Made by a program: the position numbers and the translations under genes | Source: CAZVKN01 sp964627035 | Lineage (GTDB): Bacteria > Electryoneota > AABM5-125-24 > Hatepunaeales > Hatepunaeaceae | Length of the DNA: 64,000 nucleotides | Assembly (NCBI GenBank): GCA_964627035.1 | Contig: CAZVKN010000005.1 | Coordinates: 1 to 64,000, forward strand | Direction of reading: 5' to 3' | The notes under the pieces: model-generated | The model's input: only the letters and a program-made list of their open reading frames with translations | Databases searched by the model: none | What the model was told of the DNA's origin: nothing | Shown: one piece after another, positions 28,993 through 37,164 of the stretch | Layout: each line of letters opens with the position of its first letter | Position numbering within the stretch: position 1 is the first letter of the stretch

Positions 28993-29055
28993 AGTTCAGA
29001 GTTCAGGCTTTAGCCTGTGTGCGGGGAAGACACACTGAAGCGTGAACTCTGAACT
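28993..29055. repeat. Palindromic repeat, AGTTCAGAGTTCA..GAACTCTGAACT family
   Basis: Third member of the family described at 12667-12719, with centre AGGCTTTAGCCTGTG..CACACTGAAGCGTG. It lies between the divergent thioredoxin and galE genes, 64 bp upstream of galE. Confidence 0.87.
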
Positions 29056-29119
29056 GTCCACCTTGACAATAGAACAATACAGCTTTAACTTCCAACACTA
29101 AATATTAACAGAAAAGACA

Positions 29120-30142
29120 ATGAGCAAATCTAATACAATACTGATCTGTGGCGGGGCGGGATACATCGGCAGCCATGTAGTGAGAGAATTAATGCCTCAC
29201 TACAACCTAATCATCGCTGATGACCTGTCGCTCGGACATGAACAATCCATTCCCGATGAGATTAAGCTGGTTGTTTCATCCATCGGTGATCGGGATCGAA
29301 TGAGTAAGCTGTTTTTGGAAAATGATATTCAGGCTGTGGTGCACCTCTGTGCGAATGCTTATGTGGGTGAGTCGGTGGAAAATCCGATGAAGTACTATCG
29401 CAACAACATCGCAAACGGATTGACATTGTTAGAATGTATGCTTGAACACAATGTCAAGAAAATGATATTCTCCTCTTCATGCACTGTTTATGGCTACCCG
29501 GACAAACTGCCGATCACCGAAAACTGCCCAATCGCTCCAATCAGCCCTTACGGTCATACGAAAGCTCTCTATGAACAAATTCTGTCCGATTTCGGCAGAG
29601 CTTACGGACTTCAGTATGTCTCTTTGCGATACTTCAACGCCGCAGGTGCGTTGGCGGAAGCCGGTATCGGTGAAGATCACAATCCGGAATATCACTTGAT
29701 TCCGTTGGTATTGCGTCAGGCTCTGCAGAAGAAGTTTCCGGATCTGTTCAAGGATGATATCAAGCAACTGAAACTGTTTGGGGATGACTACAATACGCCG
29801 GATAGGACATGTGTCCGGGATTATATTCACGTCATGGACCTTGCTGCGTCGCATAGACTTGCGCTTGAGTATTTAATTGAAGGTTACTATTCGACTGCAG
29901 TCAATCTTGGCAATGAAACAGGATATTCGGTTCTCGATGTGGTAAAAGCCTGCGAAGTTGTGACAGGAATGAAGATTGATTATGAAATGGAAGGGAGACG
30001 ACCGGGGGATCCTGATGAATTGGTCGCAGACTCAACCAAGGCTCGTGAGCTTCTCAGCTGGCAACCGAAGTATTCGAGTATTGATCAGATTGTAAAATCG
30101 GCGTGGGACTGGCATCTGGCGCATCCGTTGGGATTTGAGTGA
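29120..30142 (+). CDS. galE: UDP-glucose 4-epimerase
   Basis: 340 residues, the usual GalE length. The N-terminal Rossmann NAD-binding motif is GGAGYIGSH; the catalytic Ser/Thr region is SSSCTVYG, and the Tyr-x3-Lys pair lies in SPYGHTK. The substrate loop and C-terminus (DYIHVMDLAASH, GRRPGDPDELVAD) are canonical. It interconverts UDP-glucose and UDP-galactose (or possibly the N-acetyl forms) in the cytoplasm for surface polysaccharide synthesis. It is a single plus-strand gene between minus-strand neighbours. The TGA stop overlaps the start of an 8-bp repeat array. Confidence 0.96.
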   Translation: MSKSNTILICGGAGYIGSHVVRELMPHYNLIIADDLSLGHEQSIPDEIKLVVSSIGDRDRMSKLFLENDIQAVVHLCANAYVGESVENPMKYYRNNIANGLTLLECMLEHNVKKMIFSSSCTVYGYPDKLPITENCPIAPISPYGHTKALYEQILSDFGRAYGLQYVSLRYFNAAGALAEAGIGEDHNPEYHLIPLVLRQALQKKFPDLFKDDIKQLKLFGDDYNTPDRTCVRDYIHVMDLAASHRLALEYLIEGYYSTAVNLGNETGYSVLDVVKACEVVTGMKIDYEMEGRRPGDPDELVADSTKARELLSWQPKYSSIDQIVKSAWDWHLAHPLGFE

Positions 30143-30169
30143 TTTTGTAATTGAGTAATTTGGTGATTG
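30138..30169. repeat. 8-bp degenerate tandem array overlapping the galE stop codon
   Basis: Units AGTGATTT, TGTAATTG, AGTAATTT and GGTGATTG. The first unit contains the TGA stop of galE. Confidence 0.85.
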
Positions 30170-30183
30170 GTTTGGAAGGTGGT

Positions 30184-30233
30184 CTTTCAGTCCGCTCTGA
30201 GACTTTGTAGATTCTCTAAGGGCGGACTGAAAG
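30184..30233. repeat. Inverted repeat CTTTCAGTCCGC..GCGGACTGAAAG
   Basis: Perfect 12-bp arms separated by 26 bases in the gap between convergent genes. The right arm is followed by another partial copy (AGTCCGCCCTTCAG). I found no second locus in this window. Confidence 0.85.
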
Positions 30234-30259
30234 TCCGCCCTTCAGGAGGCAGAGGGAAT

Positions 30260-30293
30260 AAATGCCGTAGGGTTCTCACGCCCTACGGCATTT
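30260..30293 (+). terminator. Intrinsic terminator downstream of galE, possibly bidirectional
   Basis: Perfect 13-bp stem AAATGCCGTAGGG / CCCTACGGCATTT with an 8-base loop, followed on the plus strand by TTTCTTCTTA. It lies between the convergent galE and the secreted gene at 30338, so it could serve both. Confidence 0.85.
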
Positions 30294-30337
30294 CTTCTTA
30301 CCTTAGTAGTGTCTTGATGTCAAGTGCTGTTAGACAC

Positions 30338-33300
30338 TTATTTAATCAATGTCAGCTTCTGCTGAGCAACCTGTGCGTCTGACTGCAAACGGACGATGTA
30401 AACGCCACTCGGCATGTCTATGCCGTTGACAGATGCTGTATGGTAACCTGCCGACTGTACTCCCGATACCAGCTCGCTCACCAAACGACCTGACAAGTCG
30501 TAAAGTGACAGATTAATCGGGCTCGACTCCACCAATGCATAACGAATCAAAGTCTGGGAGTTGAACGGATTGGGATAGACCGACTCCAAACCGAATGACT
30601 CAGGAATTGCCTCTTCGGTCTCACCCAATTCTATCGCCCAGAAGCTGTCAGTGTGATAGGTCGCTGATCCGGTCATTGTCGTAAATAAAACCGACTGCGA
30701 TCCCGAACCACGTACCAAACGGACACTTAGCGATGCACCATCAACCGCACCGTCAATTGCATCCGTTGTTGGATCGTCGCCCCAGACTGCTACACCGGAT
30801 CTGCCGTCTTCAAGCACACCTGAACCGACAAGTAAATCACCGGAATAAACACCGATCTCACCAAAAACCGACTCGTCAGCCATGATCAGCAGACTCATGT
30901 TCTGACCCGTGACCGGCAGCTCAGGCAGATTCTTCGGTGCAGATGCTATCTGACGATGAATTGTTTCGTCACGCTCCGGTGCGCCCTCATCAACAAGCTC
31001 CTGAACGTAAACCAAATTAACATCCTCATCAACGCTAAATTGGTAGCCCTGACCCTCACGCATCAAACCTATATTGCTGAAGCCGTACTCGGGCACGTAG
31101 AAGTGACCGAAACCGTCCTTGGCGATCACAAGATGACCGGTCTCAACCAGTGCTGAAAGAGCCAGGGTCGCTTCAACACGACGACGCGGATAGTAGGATG
31201 ACAAGTTCCAACCCTCCAGAAGCACGATCTCGGCATCCGCTACAACGCTTAAACCTCTGACCTCAAGACGGGCATCACGGTTCATCTTGACCATGTAGCC
31301 CTCTTCAAACGCCCAGCCGGGAATGTTGTTGAAATCTTCTGATGGAACAAAAAACTGTCCTGCACCGTTCTTGACCATCACCAGATCACCGGCTTCGACC
31401 AGTGGCGCCATCAAGACAGGAACTTCCTCCTCGTTGGGCTCAATGTTCAACGAGACAAGATTCCAGCCAAAGTTCAAACTAAGGTTGCGGAAGGTCTGAA
31501 CAGGTTCATCAGTCACGTTCATTGTGACGGGAAGATGTGTCTCTCCACCTTCACCATCATGCTCAAATATCAGCTCACCCTCGAACAGTGCTACCGGCAG
31601 CCCGGTTGCATCAAGTGTCATATTGAACAGTTGTGAATCATCCGCTTCTAAGATGCCTTCTGTCGGCTCAACCTGCATCCAGCCGATGCGCACATCAACC
31701 TGCCACACCGCGAGAGCATCAGGCGTCAAACCGGCATTCTCAAGGAGACCGACAAATACCCAGCTGTAGATGTCAAATAGATTCGTCATATAGAGTCCAC
31801 CGGCGCGGGCTCCTTCAAGCTGGAGGTCAGCAACGAACATGATCTCACCGTCTTCCGGGTTGAGTTTATAGACTCTTGTGTTGGAGGCTCCTTCAACATC
31901 GTCCGTGTCACGGGTAAAGATGTACAGGAAGTAGCCGTCGGCATCATCGGGATAATAGCCCAGGCTGGTGATGCTGATGTCACCCTCCTTCTCTATCACC
32001 GCAACGTTGTTGCCTTCACGGTCATATCCGAAAATGTCGGTTCGTTCGGTACAGACCCACAGGATGTCGTTATCGGAATCCCAAGCCACTGCGCGTGCAG
32101 GGTTGACTTCCACTTCGTATGAGACTTCGAGGTCACCTTCAGGGGTGAAGCCGTAAACGACACCGTCATCGCTGCCCCAGATCAGCTCACCGTCAAAGGC
32201 AAGGTCGCGCATTCCGTATCGTGATTCGGCAAACTGTGGGAAGCGGTCAACCTCTTCGCCATCCTCATTGAGGATGTAAATGAAGTTCTCATCCTGACGA
32301 TTGTTGCCACCTGAGATGTAGTACAGACCGTCAATGAACACCACGCCTGACAGGTAGCTATCCTCAAGTATCTCACCTGCAGCAATCTCCTCACGCAACT
32401 CCCACGGATCAGCGTCTGCGCCACCGAGCAGATGACGCGTAACCGACCAGTCCAGCGGTCCGTCACCGTCATTGGTGACTGTGAACTCGATTCCTTCAAC
32501 AAGGAAGTCCGGTTCAATGGCATAGTCTATCTCGTCCGGTTCAATGATGCAGGTGGCTTGAAGAAGCTCTATATCCCACACAACTTCACCAGGTTCTTCC
32601 AGCTCAACCGTCTGGCGGTGGGTCAGATAGTCTTCCTTGGTAACAGTAACATCAAACGGAATACCGACAGGGGCATTTTCCATTGAATACTCACCGTTCT
32701 CATCCGTCAATCGCACGTAATGATGATCGTCAATGCTAAGTTCGACATCTTCAATCGCATCACCTGAAGACGCTTCGGTCACCGTACCGAGAACATCACC
32801 GACAGCACTATCCACACTGATGAACGCTGACATCTGGATCAGAGGCTGATCCTCGTCATTAAGCTCAATCAGGAGAATTATTTCATAAAGACCTTCATCA
32901 ATCCCTTCGGGTGTTAAGATCAGCTCAAAGGTGGTCTCTTCACCACCTGCAACCACACCTTCATCAGGATCTGCCATGAACCAGGCAGGAACGGTGAGAA
33001 AGTCAAGATAGTGACACAACTCTTCACCCGCCGATCCCCAGTTTGGAGGTTGACCATAATTTCTCTGTTGGTGCCCATCTGTCACACCTCCGACAACACA
33101 GTGACCACGACCGTAGTTATAAACTAAGATCCCGGGATGATTGCCTCCACCGTCAAGTCGGGCGATATTCTGACTCCAATCACTGTTTTCAATATCATCA
33201 ATGTCGTCCTGTTCATAGTGAACGTGAAACAGCGAACTTCCGCGAAGCAGAGTATTCGGTTCCCACTCCATTAGTTCGGCGAGATGATTGTAGTTGTCTT

Positions 33301-33898
33301 CATCAGGATCACCGCTTACGAGTACCCGACCGTTGCTTGCGCCTCCGCGAGTGTAGGTCAATCCGCCTGGATGAATAGGAACGACATTGTATTGATTTGT
33401 GCCTGTGCTAGCATACATTACACCTCCGGCATCCACCCACTCCTCGATTCGTTCACGGTTGTCATTGTATGCGCGATTGAAAGCATCCACCTGCTCGCTG
33501 TGCACAACCCAGAGGATGTCAAAGTCATCAATTTCAAAGTCGTCAAAAGCACCGGACTGAAATCTCTCATACTCTAAACCGTCAACCTGATCCAGTACCT
33601 GCTGCCACAGATTCCCTCCCCATGCAGCTCTGTCCTGAAAGAGTGCAAAAATGCCCTCTGGCTGATCCCGGCGCGGTCCGGGATTTTCCCGGTCATCCGG
33701 TTCAATCAAATCAAATGAAACGTCAAAGGCAACTTCAGACTCTCCCAAACTTCTGAGCGTAATCTCGGTCGCAACCTCGTCACCATTTTCAATAGCCAAT
33801 CCGAACCCCATCGGATCAACCACCACCTGCGCATTTGCTGAAAACAGCAGTCCAAGTGTTAATGCCAGTGTAAGTAAAAAACTTCTTCTAACGTGCAT
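30338..33898 (-). CDS. Giant secreted protein: GATase-like head, nested propeller, sorting domain
   Basis: 1186 residues. AGGAGG lies seven bases before ATG; the signal peptide is MHVRRSFLLTLALTLGLLFSANA. Residues ~60-290 look like a class I glutamine-amidotransferase/DUF4350-like Rossmann segment (DDFDILWVVHSEQVDAF, IEEWVDAGGVMYAS, NYGRGHCVVGGVTDG); I do not claim catalysis. From ~367 comes CarboxypepD_reg (GDVLGTVTEASSGDAIEDVE), from ~471 a BACON-like first half (VTNDGDGPLDWSV), from ~497 the nested propeller (WELREEIAAGE), and from ~736 the second BACON half (GWMQVEPTEGIL). From ~808 the two GWNL repeats follow (GQFFVPSEDFNNIPGW, GHFYVPEYGFSN), and the sorting domain is at ~1108 (YPNPFNSQTLIRYALVESSP). 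From residue ~367 on, the order matches the gene at 12746-16324. Confidence 0.87.
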   Translation of the reverse strand: MHVRRSFLLTLALTLGLLFSANAQVVVDPMGFGLAIENGDEVATEITLRSLGESEVAFDVSFDLIEPDDRENPGPRRDQPEGIFALFQDRAAWGGNLWQQVLDQVDGLEYERFQSGAFDDFEIDDFDILWVVHSEQVDAFNRAYNDNRERIEEWVDAGGVMYASTGTNQYNVVPIHPGGLTYTRGGASNGRVLVSGDPDEDNYNHLAELMEWEPNTLLRGSSLFHVHYEQDDIDDIENSDWSQNIARLDGGGNHPGILVYNYGRGHCVVGGVTDGHQQRNYGQPPNWGSAGEELCHYLDFLTVPAWFMADPDEGVVAGGEETTFELILTPEGIDEGLYEIILLIELNDEDQPLIQMSAFISVDSAVGDVLGTVTEASSGDAIEDVELSIDDHHYVRLTDENGEYSMENAPVGIPFDVTVTKEDYLTHRQTVELEEPGEVVWDIELLQATCIIEPDEIDYAIEPDFLVEGIEFTVTNDGDGPLDWSVTRHLLGGADADPWELREEIAAGEILEDSYLSGVVFIDGLYYISGGNNRQDENFIYILNEDGEEVDRFPQFAESRYGMRDLAFDGELIWGSDDGVVYGFTPEGDLEVSYEVEVNPARAVAWDSDNDILWVCTERTDIFGYDREGNNVAVIEKEGDISITSLGYYPDDADGYFLYIFTRDTDDVEGASNTRVYKLNPEDGEIMFVADLQLEGARAGGLYMTNLFDIYSWVFVGLLENAGLTPDALAVWQVDVRIGWMQVEPTEGILEADDSQLFNMTLDATGLPVALFEGELIFEHDGEGGETHLPVTMNVTDEPVQTFRNLSLNFGWNLVSLNIEPNEEEVPVLMAPLVEAGDLVMVKNGAGQFFVPSEDFNNIPGWAFEEGYMVKMNRDARLEVRGLSVVADAEIVLLEGWNLSSYYPRRRVEATLALSALVETGHLVIAKDGFGHFYVPEYGFSNIGLMREGQGYQFSVDEDVNLVYVQELVDEGAPERDETIHRQIASAPKNLPELPVTGQNMSLLIMADESVFGEIGVYSGDLLVGSGVLEDGRSGVAVWGDDPTTDAIDGAVDGASLSVRLVRGSGSQSVLFTTMTGSATYHTDSFWAIELGETEEAIPESFGLESVYPNPFNSQTLIRYALVESSPINLSLYDLSGRLVSELVSGVQSAGYHTASVNGIDMPSGVYIVRLQSDAQVAQQKLTLIK

Positions 33899-34065
33899 GC
33901 CAGCCTCCTAATAAATCAGTACTCTTTAATCATTACGACGAAGCGCAAATCCCAGCCGAATTTTCACCGCATCCAAATGACAACACTGATATGAAATAAT
34001 ATAACCTTCTACATTAAGTAAAAATATAATCCTTTATGATCGGAATTGCAATGCAATGCCGTCCC

Positions 34066-35238
34066 TTATTCGCCTGCCAGCAGATTAGCTTCAAAGGCAT
34101 AGGTCGTTCGATTTTGCTGTTTATGGCGCCTCTTCGCAGTATCTATCATCCTGTCAATCAGTTCCCTGAACGACCTGCCTCCAAGCTCCCACAGGTAGTA
34201 TGAGAACGATCCGGGGATATTGTTGAGCTCATTGACGTAGATGTTGTTATTCGCATCAATTAAAAAATCAATCCTTGCAACTCCACCGGCTCCTAGGATT
34301 TGGAAGGTATTTATAGCCATATCTTGAATCATAGTAGTTATTTCATCCGATAACTCTGCGGGAATAATCCTTTGCTGCCCCGCCATCCCTTTGCCACCCT
34401 TACCAACACCTTTCTTGCCACCACTCTTGTACTTCTCATCAAAGGTCAGCAGTTCCTCTCCGCTCTGCGGCTGCTCAAGAACCGATGGGATCGGTGGATC
34501 ACCGTCAATAACGGAGCAGTTGATCTCTCTGTAATTTGTCAACGCTTTTTCAGCAAGAACTCGAGTGCCAAATTTGAAAGCCAATTCAAGAGCATCTTCC
34601 AACTCCTGATGATCATCTGCTCTTGACACTCCGACACTTGAACCGAGAATTGCAGGTTTGACGAATATCGGATAGCCAATTTCATTTTCAAGTGAAGACA
34701 GAACGGGTTCCGGATCATCTTCAAATCGAACCTTGTTAACTTCGACATACGGCAGAACGGGAATTCCTGCTGTTGTCAGGATTGACTTGGTCAGCAGCTT
34801 ATCCATTCCAATTGCAGATGACCTGACATCCGATCCTGCATAAGGCACATTCGCCATCTCCAGAATCCCTTGCAGACATCCGTCCTCCACGAACGTCCCG
34901 TGAGTTGCAGGGATGACAATGTCCAGCTCGTTAGTCTGAGGTCGCTTCAGCAGTCCACCGGGTGACGCTTCAATCAGCGTCAGTTTACCTCGCGCAGCAT
35001 CCGGTGCGGGGAACACGCGTATCAGTTGATTCAGCGGTGGATGCTCCTGTCTGAAGAATGATACATCGGCAAGTTTATCTCCGATGTACCATACATTATC
35101 ACGGGCAATATAGACGGGTGTCAGGTTGTATTTACTGCGGTCAACCGCTTCGATTGCCTGATATCCGGTCAGGATCGAGACTTCATGTTCGACCGATCTC
35201 CCCCCGAAGATGATTCCGAGTTGTGGTTTTGTGGGCAT
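34066..35238 (-). CDS. ddl: D-alanine--D-alanine ligase
   Basis: 390 residues. Ddl motifs in order: FGGRSVEHEVSILTG at the N-terminus, THGTFVEDGCLQG (usually HG..GEDG), the ATP-grasp VKPAILGSSVGVS, and the C-terminal metal/ATP-binding ARIDFLID..YVNELNNIPGSF. It forms the D-Ala-D-Ala dipeptide for peptidoglycan. The Gly/Lys-rich omega-loop region (KSGGKKGVGKGGKGMAG) is longer than usual. The next gene downstream in the pathway, murF, lies 98 bp upstream in the genome on the same strand, so the two are likely co-transcribed. Substrate specificity (D-Ala versus D-Ser or D-Lac) cannot be judged safely by eye. Confidence 0.94.
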   Translation of the reverse strand: MPTKPQLGIIFGGRSVEHEVSILTGYQAIEAVDRSKYNLTPVYIARDNVWYIGDKLADVSFFRQEHPPLNQLIRVFPAPDAARGKLTLIEASPGGLLKRPQTNELDIVIPATHGTFVEDGCLQGILEMANVPYAGSDVRSSAIGMDKLLTKSILTTAGIPVLPYVEVNKVRFEDDPEPVLSSLENEIGYPIFVKPAILGSSVGVSRADDHQELEDALELAFKFGTRVLAEKALTNYREINCSVIDGDPPIPSVLEQPQSGEELLTFDEKYKSGGKKGVGKGGKGMAGQQRIIPAELSDEITTMIQDMAINTFQILGAGGVARIDFLIDANNNIYVNELNNIPGSFSYYLWELGGRSFRELIDRMIDTAKRRHKQQNRTTYAFEANLLAGE

Positions 35239-35336
35239 TTTGTTAATTACTGTTGTTTACAAGTTTTATTGTTCACGCAAAGCACACATAAGAAATTGAG
35301 TCTTCATAGCAGTGCTTAACGATCTGTGTGCGCACA

Positions 35337-36974
35337 TCACATTTCATCATACTGATCCGGCAGATCATTTTCAAGCAGCATCGTATCCCCCGGCTTCAGA
35401 TAAAATTGTAATTCTTCTAAGGCGACCTTCAGTGACGGTACAATCCAGATATTTTGCTCAATAAAATTTCCTTCTAACAGTCCGTCTCTAATCGGCTCGA
35501 CCCGCTTCCTCCCGACCAGTACAGCCAGATCACAGGCTGATGCAGCCTTGCGACCAAACCCTCTATTCTCCTGATCCTCGATGTCACCAAGCTCAATCAT
35601 ACCGGGTGTTACCAATATTCTTCTCCCTTCAGCCATAGCCAATACTTCCAAAGCTCCGGCAGCACCAATCGGATTGGAGTTGAATGCGTCATCAATAACA
35701 GTTATCCCACCTTCACGTTTGATCGGTTCGAGTCTGTGTCGCACGGGCGGGATTGACTTCAACGCTTTCACAATCTTCGCACGCTTTACTCCAAGCTGAT
35801 CTGCCATCGCTACCGCTGCGACTGCGTTCGAGATCGCAGTTCTTCCAAGCAGCGACAGATGAGCAGGCAGAACCTCACCATCCGGGAAGTGAAGTTCAAA
35901 ATCACTGCCGTCCGTTCCGATCTGAATATTTCTAACAGAAACCGTTGGAATAGAAACACTGGATTCCCGCCTTCGCGGGAATGACGAGTCAACACTGAAG
36001 TAAACGACTTTCCCACTAAAACCCTCCCCAATCTCTCGACATAACGGATCATCACCGTTCAACACCGCAATTCCGTCATCCGGCAGTGACCGAATCAGCT
36101 CACCTTTAGCCTGCTGAATCACTTTCTGACTGCCGAACCGTTCAAGATGCTGAACCCCTATAGTGGTAATTATTCCATGAGTCGGCTTGACCAGCTTGCA
36201 CAGCTTATCAATCGAACCAATGCGATATGCACCCATCTCTGCAACAAACGCCTCATGCTGAGGTCGCAGTCCTTCGCGTATTGCACGCGTTACACCCATC
36301 AGCGTGTTGTAGCTTCCGGGAGGACGGAAAACATTATACTTTTCAGCTAACATCGTCGAGAGAATCTCTTTAGTGCCAGTCTTACCATACGAGCCGGTAA
36401 TACCAATCACAAGTGGATTTATCTCTTCAATGATCCGCCTTGCATCGTTAATGTAGTATGCTTGCTTTCGATTCTCAAACGGTTGGAGTATAATCACTGC
36501 TGCAGACAGAGGTAGGAACGCAAGCTCGTTGACAAAGAACAGAATCACTACATACAGATCGAGATCAATCCGACTTCCGGTAATTGCATAAATTATTGAT
36601 GGGATTGCCAGAGATATAATGAAACCAAGCCATAAAATTCCTTTCGCCCGAGAAGTTATCACCAGCTTCTTCTTGGCGGTTCGCTCATTCTTCTGTAGCT
36701 TTTGCGCAAGCATAAAACAGCCGATAATCCACAGAACGATACCCGCCCAAAATGTTGTATTGAGACAGACGAGGAGCGCACCGGGGATCAGATGGAGATT
36801 TGCATGCTTTGAATTACGTGCGAATTGTCTTTTCCATTGCATTGCGATCATTCGCTTCGGCTCATAGTCCTCCAGTTGCAGGATGTGCAGATGTTCCCGC
36901 AGTCTGAACCACATTGCTACAGTCCAGCTCACGAAGACTATAACAAGAAGAATTAGTTCTGTTTTCTGTTCCAT
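35337..36974 (-). CDS. murF: MurF-type Mur ligase with N-terminal membrane domain
   Basis: 545 residues, about 90 longer than classical MurF. Residues 1-170 hold several hydrophobic helices (ELILLVIVFVSWTVAMWF, LHLIPGALLVCLNTTFWAG, ILWLGFIISLAIPSIIYAI, VVILFFVNELAFLPLSAAV), so the enzyme is probably membrane-anchored. The Mur ligase core follows. It has ATP-binding GITGSYGKTGTKE (~193), then EMGAYRIGSI, GVQHLERFG and NGDDP, and a C-terminal domain (DDAFNSNPIGAAGALEVL, TPGMIELGD). It adds D-Ala-D-Ala to the UDP-MurNAc-tripeptide; ddl is the adjacent gene. Residues ~330-339 (SFPRRRESS) are encoded by an interspersed palindromic repeat inserted in frame. No clear ribosome-binding site precedes ATG 36974. 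Confidence 0.9.
   Translation of the reverse strand: MEQKTELILLVIVFVSWTVAMWFRLREHLHILQLEDYEPKRMIAMQWKRQFARNSKHANLHLIPGALLVCLNTTFWAGIVLWIIGCFMLAQKLQKNERTAKKKLVITSRAKGILWLGFIISLAIPSIIYAITGSRIDLDLYVVILFFVNELAFLPLSAAVIILQPFENRKQAYYINDARRIIEEINPLVIGITGSYGKTGTKEILSTMLAEKYNVFRPPGSYNTLMGVTRAIREGLRPQHEAFVAEMGAYRIGSIDKLCKLVKPTHGIITTIGVQHLERFGSQKVIQQAKGELIRSLPDDGIAVLNGDDPLCREIGEGFSGKVVYFSVDSSFPRRRESSVSIPTVSVRNIQIGTDGSDFELHFPDGEVLPAHLSLLGRTAISNAVAAVAMADQLGVKRAKIVKALKSIPPVRHRLEPIKREGGITVIDDAFNSNPIGAAGALEVLAMAEGRRILVTPGMIELGDIEDQENRGFGRKAASACDLAVLVGRKRVEPIRDGLLEGNFIEQNIWIVPSLKVALEELQFYLKPGDTMLLENDLPDQYDEM
35958..35986. repeat. Interspersed palindromic repeat inside murF
   Basis: GGATTCCCGCCTTCGCGGGA within 35961-35980 is a palindromic core identical in type to the copies at 44763-44835 and 54351-54414. 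It is flanked by ACT and by ATGACG. It is read through in frame by murF. Confidence 0.92.
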
Positions 36975-37164
36975 ATTTGGTAGAATTGAAATTTAGAAGC
37001 TGTGACAACAATCACTAATTTACAGCATTACTCTTGCCAATGGAAGCTTTCTTTTGTAACTTATTTGTTCTATCAAGGAAATCTACGCTGTGTGCACCGA
37101 TATCATAGCACAGCAATATCGCTGATAAAATTAAATTAAAATAGAAAGAAATTGGAGTTCAAAA

